DNA of 64,000 nucleotides from Amborella trichopoda (Eukaryota > Streptophyta > Magnoliopsida > Amborellales > Amborellaceae). Both the position numbers and the translations under genes were made by a program. The stretch is from assembly GCF_000471905.2 (NCBI RefSeq), contig NW_006498549.1:1658714-1722713 (forward strand), read 5' to 3'. This document shows, piece by piece, positions 35,149-45,487 of this stretch; within the stretch, counting starts at the first letter, position 1, and the number at the start of each line of letters is the position of its first letter. The notes below the pieces were generated by a model, which worked only from the letters and a program-made list of their open reading frames with translations, had not been told where the DNA came from and ran no database searches.

Positions 35149-35224
35149 GGCCTGATGGGAGCATGGTGTTTGCATAAACAACCTCCAATTGATGGCCTGA
35201 TGGGAGCATGGTGTTTGCATAAAC
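35149..35224. repeat. 31-bp direct repeat, two copies
   Basis: GGCCTGATGGGAGCATGGTG plus 11 more bases occurs at 35149-35179 and again, identical, at 35194-35224. Confidence 0.9.
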
Positions 35225-35289
35225 TGACTAGCCACACTTACACATATGCAATGTCTGGCCGTGTAACTGTTAAATAAATAAGCCTACCT

Positions 35290-37141
35290 ACTAATCTATA
35301 ATATATATTAAGATTACTCGAGAGGCTCTGATTGTTGATTACAGAATTTGTGACTAGCCTTTGTGGGAGATTGTACTTGTTTGGCTCCAAGAATTCTTGT
35401 GTCATTATGCAGATCAAGAGTATACTTTGGTTGAGACAAAATATTTCCTTTTTTAAACATGGTCACCTCTATTCCAAGGAAGTATTTCAATAGACCAAGA
35501 TCCATGATGTCCCGAGAAATCTTTCACTTTTTGAATCTTGTGATCATTATTTCCTGTGAGCACTATATCAACCACTTACACTACTAGTATTGTGGTAGAA
35601 GAAGAATCTCTTTTAACATATACAGAATGCTCTGAAATACTTATTTGAAATCCATGCTAACATATTGCTGCATTGAATTTTTCAAACCAAGCCTGAGATG
35701 ATTGTTTCGGTCCATATATAGCTTTTCTCAATTTAAAAACCTTCTCTTTCTCCCCTTGAGAATAAAACCCATATAGTAATGCCATATATGCTTCCTGTAT
35801 AGATCTCCATGAAGAAGGCATTCTTCACGCGTAATTGGTGGAGTGGTTATTTCTTGTTTATTGCAATAGATAAAAGTGTTATATTAATTTTAATTTTGCT
35901 ACAGGAGTGAAAATCTCCTGTAGACAACCCCATATAATTGTGTAAAAGCCGTAGCCACCAAACAAGTTATGCTCTCAATTGAACCATCTAGTTTGTGCTT
36001 CAGGGTATCTACCCACTTGTATCCAACCACATGTGCTTCTGGCCGATCAATTACATCCCAAGTTCTTTACTTCTCTAAGGCAATCTGCAATCATTTCCTC
36101 ATTAATGGTTGTTGTCCATTGTGGATGAGCCAATACATCTGCAATTTTGGTGGGAATAAAGAGGAAAGTTCATCAAAGATATGCATGAAAGGAAGGTTAT
36201 AGTGACACATAAGACACACTTGTATCCTTTTTCAGAGTTCGAGTATCTAAGGAACATACATTTAGTAGATTGATGTCCTAGTTTATTCTTAGGCGGCCCC
36301 AGAATTTGCACAAAGCAGACAGCCAAAGGTTCTTGGTGGAAGAGAAAGCAGAGGAAGTGCATGGTGGAGAAATTTGAAAGGATAAATACCATCAGGTTAA
36401 GCGTAGGCATTTTATTGATTATATAGACATCAGCAAGATTTGCTTCATGCTAATATGTCTTGGGAACCTTCATTCCTATTAAGATGCTTCTCACACTTCT
36501 AACCAATGTTTATTTTTTCATTCCGCCACACCATTATGTTGTGGTGTATAGGAATACGACATTTGAGTTTCTATACCATGATTAAGAAAATAATTTTTTT
36601 ATTCATTTTATCGATATTCATGCATTATCAGAGCGGAAGTTTTATATTTGGGTCTCAAATTGGGTTTGAACCATTTTATGAAATATTTTAACTACTGAAG
36701 GTACTTCATCTGATCTTTTCATAAGATAGATCCAAGTATAACGAGAGTAGTCTTCGATGAATGAGATAAAATACCGATATCCAAATACATAAATTACTAG
36801 AGCATGCCCCCAAATATCATAATGAACAAGATGGAATGACTTAGAACTTTACTTTCATTGGAAGGACAAGAGGTTCTACAATGTTTAAACGATTGACAGA
36901 TCTCACATTGTAACGAAGGAACATTCAAAGAAACAAACTTATCTGGAAAAACAAAATTTAAAGACTTCAGAGACATGGCCTTAGCGGGTGTGCCACAAGA
37001 GAACTTCTTTATGACTTCTAGACATAGAGTTAAGGGCAGTAGAAGTGCATCCCATGTTGAACAGGTACAACCCATTTTCTTCATGACCATAACCAATCGT
37101 CTTCCTCGTTTTCAGTTCTTATAAAGCACAATGTGAGGGAT
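35290..37141 (-). pseudogene. Copia pol remnant, 3' block of a split element
   Basis: Read on the - strand it gives, in order, GAG-pre-integrase (about 37140-36950), the integrase zinc-binding and core start (CEICQSFKHCR, then a decayed HSDIWG-like motif), an integrase C-terminal piece (KCMFLRYSNSEKGYKC at about 36200-36250) and reverse transcriptase, including the DLGLLKYFLGIEV motif at 35460-35505. Stops and frame changes are frequent. RNase H is absent. The 5' block of the same element lies at 39127-39592, separated by a solo LTR. Confidence 0.8.
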
Positions 37142-37146
37142 AGAAT

Positions 37147-39121
37147 TGTTGGGTGTGTGCGGTCATTAAAGGCCTTATGAGTGATTGTCATTGAACTTTT
37201 GATATAATAGAACATGAACTCAGTAGGAATGTAGTCCTGTGTGGACCATACTAAGAAAACGATGTTTGCTAATACTAGCCTGAGCTTGATATGCTAGGCC
37301 AATCGATTGGAAAAAACCCATGTTATTTTGGCATAGACATTAAACCGATTAGGATTATAATGGGTCATCCCTTGATGAGGTCGGAGTATGCTCAGATATG
37401 TGAGCCAAGGACTGTGGCCCTTGTGTGTGATGGTGGCCTTTAGAGACGATGGCCAAAGCCTTATCGGCATACCATCACACGGCATGCACATATGATAGCC
37501 GTTTCGGGAAAGTGAACCACCTTTCAGGCTGAAGCTTGTGCATGTGTGAGAGATTACCCCTATGCACCATAGAGCTGTGGATTGCATTAAGTCTAGGTGC
37601 TCTTGGTACATCTCTAGGAGAGAACCTGAAATCCATAGACTGAGATTACAACCCCTTGCCCATTGGTTAGACTTTGGTGACCCACTAATGAGCCCCGGCA
37701 TGGACTGTGGGTCATGAGAAACACTGGGTCAATTTGATAAAGCAAGTGTGGACGTCCACAATAGAAGGTGGACTGCCCCAGTATTTATTTATTTATTTAT
37801 TCCTAGACCTTATGGATCCTTTTCCCATCAAAAATATTTAATTATGTTTGTTTTGATGCTATATTATTTTTAGAATTGTTATTTGAATTTTTCTAGATCT
37901 CTGGATATTTTATTTATAAAATTTGAATTTATAAAAACAAAGATAATGATTTTACATTGATTTGAACATTCAAATGGATTTAATAAGTTTTAAAAATATT
38001 TATTTGAATTTAAAATTATTTGAAATTGTATGGGGGCCCATTTGTGCATATGGGCCCGCCATGGAAAGTTGGTGGGGCCCATGAGATGCCATCATAGGTG
38101 GCACGCCCTACCTTTTGGATCTTTCCATTTTATTGTGATCAAGTTATTTGGCTTGAAGCCCAAGATATTAAGTGTTTTGGAAAGATTGGATTTTTAAGGA
38201 AGTCTTGAAACATAATAAGGAATGTGTGAAGAGGCTTGTGCATGAGTTTGGAAAGCACAATAATATAATTGATATTTCCTTATTTTAGTTGATGGAAAAA
38301 TGGTTTAGGAAATCGCGGATAAAAGTTGTAGCACCTTCCATATGATCTTGATGGCCTATCTATGGAATAGAGGGCTCATATCTTTCACCCCACAAGTCGC
38401 CCAGGATCAATGGTGCATATTCAATCGCTCATGAAGAGATATGCCATGGAAAATCGTAAGAAACCCTAAAACCCCTTGAAGCACTATAAAAGGAGGTGGC
38501 CCCTACGCACATTCTCTACACCATATCTCTTCTCTCTCTCTCTCTCTCTAATGGTAAGCAAAAGGGGCACGCTCCACTCATGGTTGTTTGGAACTCTCTC
38601 TCCCATCTAGTTGTGATATGGCCTAAAGGGTTAAGGGTGTAGTAAGGAGATGTTATCTCTCTCAACTAGGTTATCAAGGGGTTCTACCTAAGTTTGAGAT
38701 TTTTACTGAAAGGAGTTCTTGTTCCATCGGAGGGTTTTGGCCTAAACTGCTTTTCCATGTTTGAGATTGAAGGTTGACCATTGATCCCGCACCATCGGAA
38801 GGTAGTGATTCGGTGTGGGGTGTAAGAAGCCAAGTTGAGGCAATCTCTAACACTCTCTTTATTGTTTCTTGCCATATTTAATTCTTGTGTCTTTTATTAT
38901 CCCCAAGCATAGTTTGTGTCTTTTTTTTATTATTAAAAGAAAGGTTTTGAGTGGCATCAAGTTTTAAGATCCTAAATTTATTTCTTTTATTTCTTTTGAA
39001 GTTGGTTTATTGTAGAAGGACTACTTGTTAGTGATCTAAGCTGTGAAGAAAAAGAAAAATAATAGAGAAAGAAGAAAAAAAAAGAATATATACTCTTGCT
39101 AGATCACATAAAGTTCTTTCA
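37147..39121 (+). mobile_element. Solo LTR (copia 1 family), 1975 bp
   Basis: It starts TGTTGGGTGTG and ends ...TTCTTTCA, flanked by perfect 5-bp target duplications AGAAT (37142-37146 and 39122-39126). Removing it with one AGAAT rejoins the reading frame of the - strand copia protease region. No primer-binding site or coding sequence adjoins, so it is a solo LTR. A TATA box (CTATAAAAG) lies at about 38484, upstream of a CATTCTCTACAC leader like that of the LTR at 1-543. ATTTATTTATTTATT occurs at about 37785. Confidence 0.88.
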
Positions 39122-39126
39122 AGAAT

Positions 39127-39592
39127 GTGACACTACAGTTTACTTGTTTTGTCAAGCTATTAACAGAAAAACAGATTGGAAGGAAAGGAAGGCACATGTG
39201 TTATAGAGGGTAAGGACAAGGATGATGAAAGTTTACATGTTCCACTGTCAAAGGTGCTAGTCATGGATTTATAAGCAAGTTTGACTTCACTAGAAGCAGG
39301 ATAAAAAGACAAGAAACCAACTTTCTTACCAATAGATTACTAGCCCTAGAATTAGTGATCCTCGTTGCAGAAGAGGTGGAGTTGGAGGCATGGTTTGCAG
39401 TTGCATATGTATTTGGCTACTCTACTGGTGTCTTAGAGTTGGGTTAAGCCTTGAGGGCAATCAACTGATGTTGTAAATCTTTGATGGCCTAAAGTCTGGG
39501 CAAGTATTAAATTTGTAAAACTTATTCAATTCATTTAATATTGTTAAAAGTCTTAAAGATTAAATCATTATGTGGTTGCGAGTGTTGCATGT
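39127..39592 (-). pseudogene. 5' block of the split copia element (gag end and protease)
   Basis: On the - strand broken frames read LKA.SNSKTPVE, YATANHASNSTSSATR and, next to the solo LTR, a CSVTF piece that continues at 37141. This is the serine/threonine-rich link between Gag and the protease region of copia elements, carrying several stops. Confidence 0.6.
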
Positions 39593-39828
39593 AGTATGGC
39601 CTTTTGTCTTTTTTATAAATTTTAGGACATTAGGTTTTACTAATGTACTTAAAGGGTATTTCTACAATAATATCATCTAGTTATCCTACATAAAGCTTAA
39701 GAGGTATATGTGGGCTAGGAATTTAGTCTACACACCTCTCTCTCTTCCCTTTTATCTTTTCTCTCCTCTTTCTTTTCCTCTTCTTTTCCCTCTCTCTCTA
39801 GTTTTTACTGTTCTCATTACTGTTAACA
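39593..39828 (+). mobile_element. Probable short 5' LTR of copia element F
   Basis: It begins TGTTGCATG and ends TTAACA directly before a perfect copia primer-binding site. It includes a TATA-like TTTTTATAAAT near its start and a CT-rich leader. A length of 236 bp is short but acceptable for this copia lineage. The start is inferred, because no matching 3' LTR was found. Confidence 0.45.
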
Positions 39829-39840
39829 TGGTATCAGAGC
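39829..39840 (+). other. Primer-binding site of copia element F
   Basis: TGGTATCAGAGC exactly matches the canonical copia site complementary to initiator tRNA-Met. Confidence 0.85.
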
Positions 39841-40329
39841 AGATCTAAATTGATCACTTCTCCTTCAACTTTTAGAGGAGAAAAAGAGAGAGAAGAACTG
39901 AAGAAGGGAAACCGTAATCTCGTTCGTTGCTGATCTCGTCAAGCTGTATCCAATTTGTTTGTGTGCAGGGCCATTATGATGGCCTGCGCGTGCTGTGAAT
40001 GTTTATGTTGCTTAGTTTCCTCTCTTGGATGTGAAAAATGAAAGGAACGGTTGCTGAAATGTCTCAAAGTGTGTGGCTGAAGCAATAGGAGTCCTGTTAG
40101 GGATCATCGATGCCTGAATGATAATTTTTTCCTTCATAAGTGATTGGAAATTATTATATGTGCAGTCCTTTGTCTTGCAAACTACTGTTTTTTTGATTAT
40201 GTGAATTTATAAAGTTCGATTTAGTGTTTTAGGGCTTCTGATTGTGCTCAGCCTGATATATTCTTGCATACCTTTTTTGTCTGTTATCATCTTTCCCTTG
40301 GGCTGAAAACAGTAAGCCTGGAATTTCTA

Positions 40330-41980
40330 CCATTAATGACATGATATGAATTCCAGCAACTACTGAGAAATTAAATGTGTCTAGTTACCTCTTATGGCCC
40401 AAGTATGTAACGGTATTTTTAAGTGCATGGGGAAAGATGAAGTTTCTGACTAAAGATAGGCCAAAAGAGTCAGATAATGGGTATGAGGAGTGACTTAAGG
40501 AAACTATCAAATTATGACCTGGCTATGAAGTAGTATGGAACCCAATGTGAGGGCTAATGTCATGTATTTTGATACTGCCAAGGAAGTGTGGGAGGCAGTA
40601 CATGTGATGTACTTTTTTTATGAAAATATTTCTCGAATCTATCAACTCTATGACAGCATGTTCCTTTTACATCAAGGCGACAACAGTCTTAGTGATTATT
40701 ATAGTACTCTTTGAGGTAAGTGGCAAGAGTTAAACATGTATCAACCTCTGTCAAATGACATGGAGCTTCTAAAGAAGCAAAGGGAAGCATTTAGAGTTGC
40801 AAAGTTCTTGTTCGGCCTTAGTTCTGAATATTGTTCTGTTCATGCCCAGATCTTGGCTAGCAGTGAACTTCCTGCTCTCAACCATGTGTACTCATGTCTT
40901 CAACGGGTTACTATATCTACTGCCAATATGAGTGATGGATTTGCCTTGACCTCCACAATGGACAGAGGTGATGGTATGGGCTGTGGTGGTGGTAATAGAA
41001 GACGTGGCCTTGATTCAAGGGGAGCTCATGGTAGAGGCCGAGGAAGCCTGAAGTGCACCCACTGAGGACGGACCAATTATACGGTTGAAAATGGTGGGAT
41101 AAGTTTGGTAAGCTTGCATGGGCTAGTCAAGCACCCTATGTGTCTGAGAGTGATGAAATACATACATTTGGCTCCAGTAATCAGAGTCAGGCTCTTAATT
41201 CTGCTAGTGATTCAGATTTGCTCTCGCGTAAAGATTGAGGTATTTAGGAATAGTCAACAGCCACCGACTCATCCATCCTCTTCCACTGCCACTTTGGCAA
41301 ATACACGTACTTCTGCATTTCTTGTGTCTCAGAGGCCATCTCCCTTGGTCATTGATTCAAGAGCCTTTGATCATATAACTGGCGAATCTTATCTGTTTTC
41401 TTCTCTCAATCAATTAGATTCCACTGCTTCTACTTCTCTTACATTGGCTGAAATGCACCCACTGAGGACGGGCCGATTATACGGTTGAAAAATGTTGGGA
41501 AAAGTTTGGTAAGCTCGCTTGGGCTAGTCAGGCAGCCTATGTGTCTGAGAGTGATGAAATACATACACTTGGCTCCAGTAATCAGAGTCAGGCTCTTAAT
41601 TCTGCTAGTGATTCAGATTTGGTCTAGCGTAAAGTGTGATAAGCTAATTAGGAATAGTCAACAGCCACCTACTCATCCATCCTCTTCCAGTGCCACTTTG
41701 GCAAATACATGTACTTCTACATTTCTTGCATCTCAGAGGCCATCTCCCTTCGTCATTGATTTAGAAGCCTTTGATCATATAACTGGTGAATATTTTGTGT
41801 TTTCTTCTCTCAATCAATTAGATTCCATTGTTTCTACTTCTCTTACATTGGCTGATGGTTCCTTATCTAGTGTGTCTGGCAAAGGAATTGTTTGTCCTAC
41901 GCCTTCACTTTCATTGTCATTTGTTCTCTATGTTCCAACATTTCCATTTAGTTTGTTGTCAGTCAGAAATTTTTAAATCT
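40330..41980 (+). pseudogene. Copia element F gag and protease region
   Basis: The Gag of this element (UBN2/retrotran_gag type) is visible from about 40360, with the longest open piece at 40736-41065 (MELLKKQREAFRVAKFLFGL, then a GRGRGSLKCTH start of a zinc knuckle that meets a stop). The knuckle-to-protease segment is present twice as a 400-bp tandem duplication. The second copy continues into the protease with VIDLEAFDHIT, where the usual DSGATDH catalytic motif has changed, and then SFVLYVPTFPFSLLSV. Frames are interrupted several times. Confidence 0.8.
41049..41851. repeat. 400-bp tandem duplication inside gag/protease
   Basis: Copy 1 (41049-41448) and copy 2 (41449-41851) both begin CTGAA[G/A]TGCACCCACTGAGGACGG and run through the same Gag-protease linker. 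They differ by scattered substitutions and small indels, so the duplication is not recent. Confidence 0.92.
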
Positions 41981-42119
41981 CTCAAGTGTTCAATAACTTT
42001 CTATCCTTCACATTGTGTTTTTAGGATCTAAAGACGAAGAAGATGATTTGGTGGTGGTCGTGAGTCTGGGGCACTCTACTATCTTGATCGTTGTCTTGCT
42101 GGTGTTAGTCTTCATTCTA

Positions 42120-42386
42120 GTGTTTCTCCCCTTCAATGGCATTCTGGTTTGGTCATCCATCTATCAATAATATGACGTTGTTAGTTCCTTCATTAGAGCC
42201 TTTGTCAACCCTAGAGTGTGAGGCTTATGAGTTAGGCAAGCATCATAGGATTTCGTTACACCAAAGAGTCAATAAACGAATGTTTGTCCTTTTACAGTGG
42301 TTCATTCAAATATTTGGGTTCCTGTTGGAGTCCAGAGTCTGTCTGGTTATAGTTTTTTTTAATTTTTGTGGATGATTTCTTTCGAA
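42120..42386 (+). pseudogene. Copia element F GAG-pre-integrase and integrase scraps
   Basis: Short frames give WHSGLVIHLSIN-like, LVPSLEPLSTLECEAYELGK and a fused FVDDFFRIT piece at about 42363-42390. These are the zinc-binding domain and first part of the integrase core, with internal deletions. The catalytic D-E residues and the integrase C-terminus are gone. Confidence 0.65.
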
Positions 42387-42431
42387 TTACATACGTTGTC
42401 TGATTCTAGGGAAGTCAGACAACGTATGTAA
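42387..42431. repeat. 17-bp perfect inverted repeat at a deletion junction
   Basis: TTACATACGTTGTCTGA (42387-42403) and its exact complement TCAGACAACGTATGTAA (42415-42431) are separated by 11 bp. Integrase coding ends in the left arm and reverse transcriptase coding starts in the right arm. Confidence 0.9.
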
Positions 42432-43640
42432 GTTGACAAAAGCAATTTATGGATTGAAGGAGTCCCCATGTGCATGGTTTGAGAAGTTTAGCAAAATTGT
42501 TATGGCATATGGGTTTGGAAGGAGCCATGTGGATCATTCAGTATTTGTTTGGAAACAATCCACTGGAATTGTTATCTTGGTGGTTTGCATTGATGCTATC
42601 ATTATTACAGGAGTTATCAAGAAAGAATGAATAAATTGGAGGGTTATTTGCGACAGTATGTTTAGACAAAAGATTTGGGACAGCTTAGGTATTTTGTTGG
42701 AATTGAGGAAGCCCGGTCTCAATATGGTGTTGGTTTATCTCAAAGGAAATAGGTAACAGGTTTGTTGACAAAAACATGAATGTTGGGTTCTAAGCCAGTT
42801 GATACACCTATAGATCCAGTATTAAATTGTCAAAGGATCATGGATATTTATTAGAAGACCCTAGCAGATATAGAAGGCTCATAGGAAAACTTGTCTACCT
42901 GATAATCGCTCAGCTAGACATAGCCTTTGCTGTGAGTGTAGTGAGTCAGTTTATGCATTCCCCCAGAACACCGCATTGGGAAGCAATAAGAAGGATTTTG
43001 AGATATTTGAAGGGGGTTCCAAGTTGAGGATTTATCGACAGGAAGAATGGCCATTTTAGCATTGATTGCTATTCTGATGTTGATTGGGCAGGATCTTCGT
43101 CAGACAGAAGATCTACTACAGGCTACTGTAATCTTATTGGAGGGAATTTGGTGACCTGGAAAAGCAAGAAACAAAGTGTGGTAGCAAGGTCTAGTGCAAA
43201 GACCGAGTATAGAGCAATGACTCACACTACATGTGAGTTAATGTGGTTAAAAACCTTGATGAAGGAAATGGGATTCTTGATTACTGAGCCGATGAAGATG
43301 TTCTATAACAATAAGGCAGCCATACAAATTACTAGCAACCCAGTTTTTCATGAGAGAATGGAACATATCGTGGTTGATTGCCATTTTATTTGAGAGAAAG
43401 TGACAAGTAAGATCAACTAGCGAATGGCTGTTCCTTGGAGTCTATTTCGAGAAGTAGATCGACTAGTGAAAGCAACAGGGAGCCCTGAGAGGAACTGTTG
43501 CAAACAAGCTTACCAAGGTAGAGAACTTGTGGGTGCAAGCAAAAATGCAATAGAATAAAGGCTGGTGATGTTGGATACCTGCCTGGTAGGAAGATTCTAC
43601 CCCGCTATATCTGCTACAGGAAAGACTAAGAGATGGGCTA
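42432..43640 (+). pseudogene. Copia element F reverse transcriptase end and RNase H
   Basis: Reverse transcriptase starts late with LTKAIYGLKESPCAWFEKFS and continues to VVCIDAIIITG, where the YVDD active site has become CIDA. A frameshifted FVGIEEARSQYG-like piece follows. RNase H is nearly whole: DIAFAVSVVSQFMHSPR, AIRRILRYLKG, YSDVDWAGSSSDRRSTTGYC, TWKSKKQSVVARSSAKTEYR and FYNNKAAIQI (42900-43330). Stops at about 43024 and 43391 break it. No 3' LTR follows; similarity ends near 43640. Confidence 0.85.
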
Positions 43641-45487
43641 GGCAAACATGAAAGACCACAGACCATATTGGAGTGCAAATGGTGAGGTCGGGATGTGTTT
43701 CTATTTCCAAACAGCAGGAGAAGCTAACAGATTGTTTCATTATTGTACATGGAGGTTCCTTGTGTCTACATTGACTCTAAACAAATGGGTATTGGAGTAT
43801 CAGGCTCTCCTGAGATTCGAGGATGGTGCGGGTCAGGGTAAGAGGCATCCCCATACTGGGATGGACCTTTGAAATACGTCATGAGGTAGGAAATGTCTGT
43901 GGACTTTGTTTTTATGGATTGGTAGATCATGCATGGAGAATTGATCAATGCAGTAAAGATGTGCATCCATGTCACAATGAGCAATACAATTCCGGAGTCC
44001 ACATTATTCATTGATGAGTTGGAGTTTTATGCTACAATTTAAATAAGGAAAGGTGCATGTCAAATCATGTAATAAGGGGAGTGCAGCATTGCAAATCAAT
44101 TAAAAAGAAAAGATATTCAATCAAACGGTGTAATTGCAATGACCTGCATGCTAATTGATTTTAGGAGAATAATAATAATAGTTGGTAGAATTGATTATAG
44201 GTTGCAATCCAATTCTTATATTTTCTTTTCTGTCTTGATTGATGGCTTTAAAAAGAGGTATCGGATAATGGGTGAAGTAGAGAAGAAATTTACACATTTA
44301 TCTTATAAACAGCCAGCCCCCTTGAAGTAGCCAGTTATCTAGTGAGTTCTTGATTTTTTAGCCCATTCTTCTTGTTCTATTCTATTGTTTCCTATTTATG
44401 TTCTTTTACACTCGCATTCATTTCTTCGTTCATTCCATCTAGTTTCAAATTTCTTTCTTGGGACCCAAATTTTTGAGGTCCAAGGTTTTCAAGGTGGATA
44501 TTGAGGCCTGGGAGTCAAATCAAGAGGAGCTGGGTCATCTATGGGTCAAACAGGGCTTCATTTGGTATGTGATTGCTCGCACCCTAGGCATCGGTGATGT
44601 GGACAATACTGGTGGCCAGTGCATCAGTATTGTAAACAGTGCTGGTGGCCTGGGCACAAGGCGCTGTAGACAACGTCGATTACCAGTGCACTGACACTCC
44701 CAGTGTCTTATGCTTGGGGCTGGTATGCCAAATTCTGAGACATTTTCTCCCAATTTCTGAAAAATTTAATGTAGGTGTTTCTTTGACACCTTTTATGCAT
44801 CATAAGCCCTTGTTCATATGTCCCATCATGGGATTTGGCAGCATTCTTCCTCCAGCATGGCCTACAACATTATGAGGCCGAAATGGGGTGAGTGGGACGG
44901 ATGCTGCTTTATAAGGGCCTCTTCCAAGTGTCGCCTCTGCTACTTGACTGACCCCATTTTCACATGGCCTATGGTCAGTGTAGAGATTGAAGGGGTATCG
45001 GAAACTGGAATTTTAGGAGGCCTTGTTCGTAAAAGGCCAAAGGTTGCCCCAAGCTAGTGTGATATGGAGAAAACCCGATCTTGGACCCTATCAGTTAGAA
45101 GATCAGGCCGGAAGAGTGAGGACCAAGGTTTGGAAAGATCCGGGGGTAGGAACAGGCTTACCAGAGAGAGATCGGGGTTGGCGAAAGGCTAGGGAAGTTG
45201 TTATAGTAGGGGAGCAAAGATGTCACCAGTTTGGTGGACACAGGGCTACCGGTTCTGCATAGGGTGTATGGGACAATGTCAGTGCACTTGAGCCTGATAG
45301 TGCCAGTGCCCTGATTGATAGAACTGGTGGAGTTCCATTAAGGGGCAGCAGCACCTCACTGATCATGATGTTTGGGCCATGTTGACCTAAAATGGCAACT
45401 CGAAAAACAAATTTAACTCAACAACCTTAGAAATTTATGGATCAAACCTCAAGGGGAAGATATTACCCTAGTGGAGTTGCTTGAGGG
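43641..45487. other. Stretch without a recognised gene
   Basis: No exon or transposon domain is recognised. 44590-44700 repeats phrases such as ...GCTGGTGGCC...CAGTGCA..., echoed near 45280-45310, so it may be the degraded LTR or leader of an unknown element. Confidence 0.45.

Noticed and set aside
37294..37701. 135-codon - strand open frame
   Set aside because: It lies wholly inside the solo LTR at 37147-39121, antisense, and similar frames occur by chance in the related LTRs.
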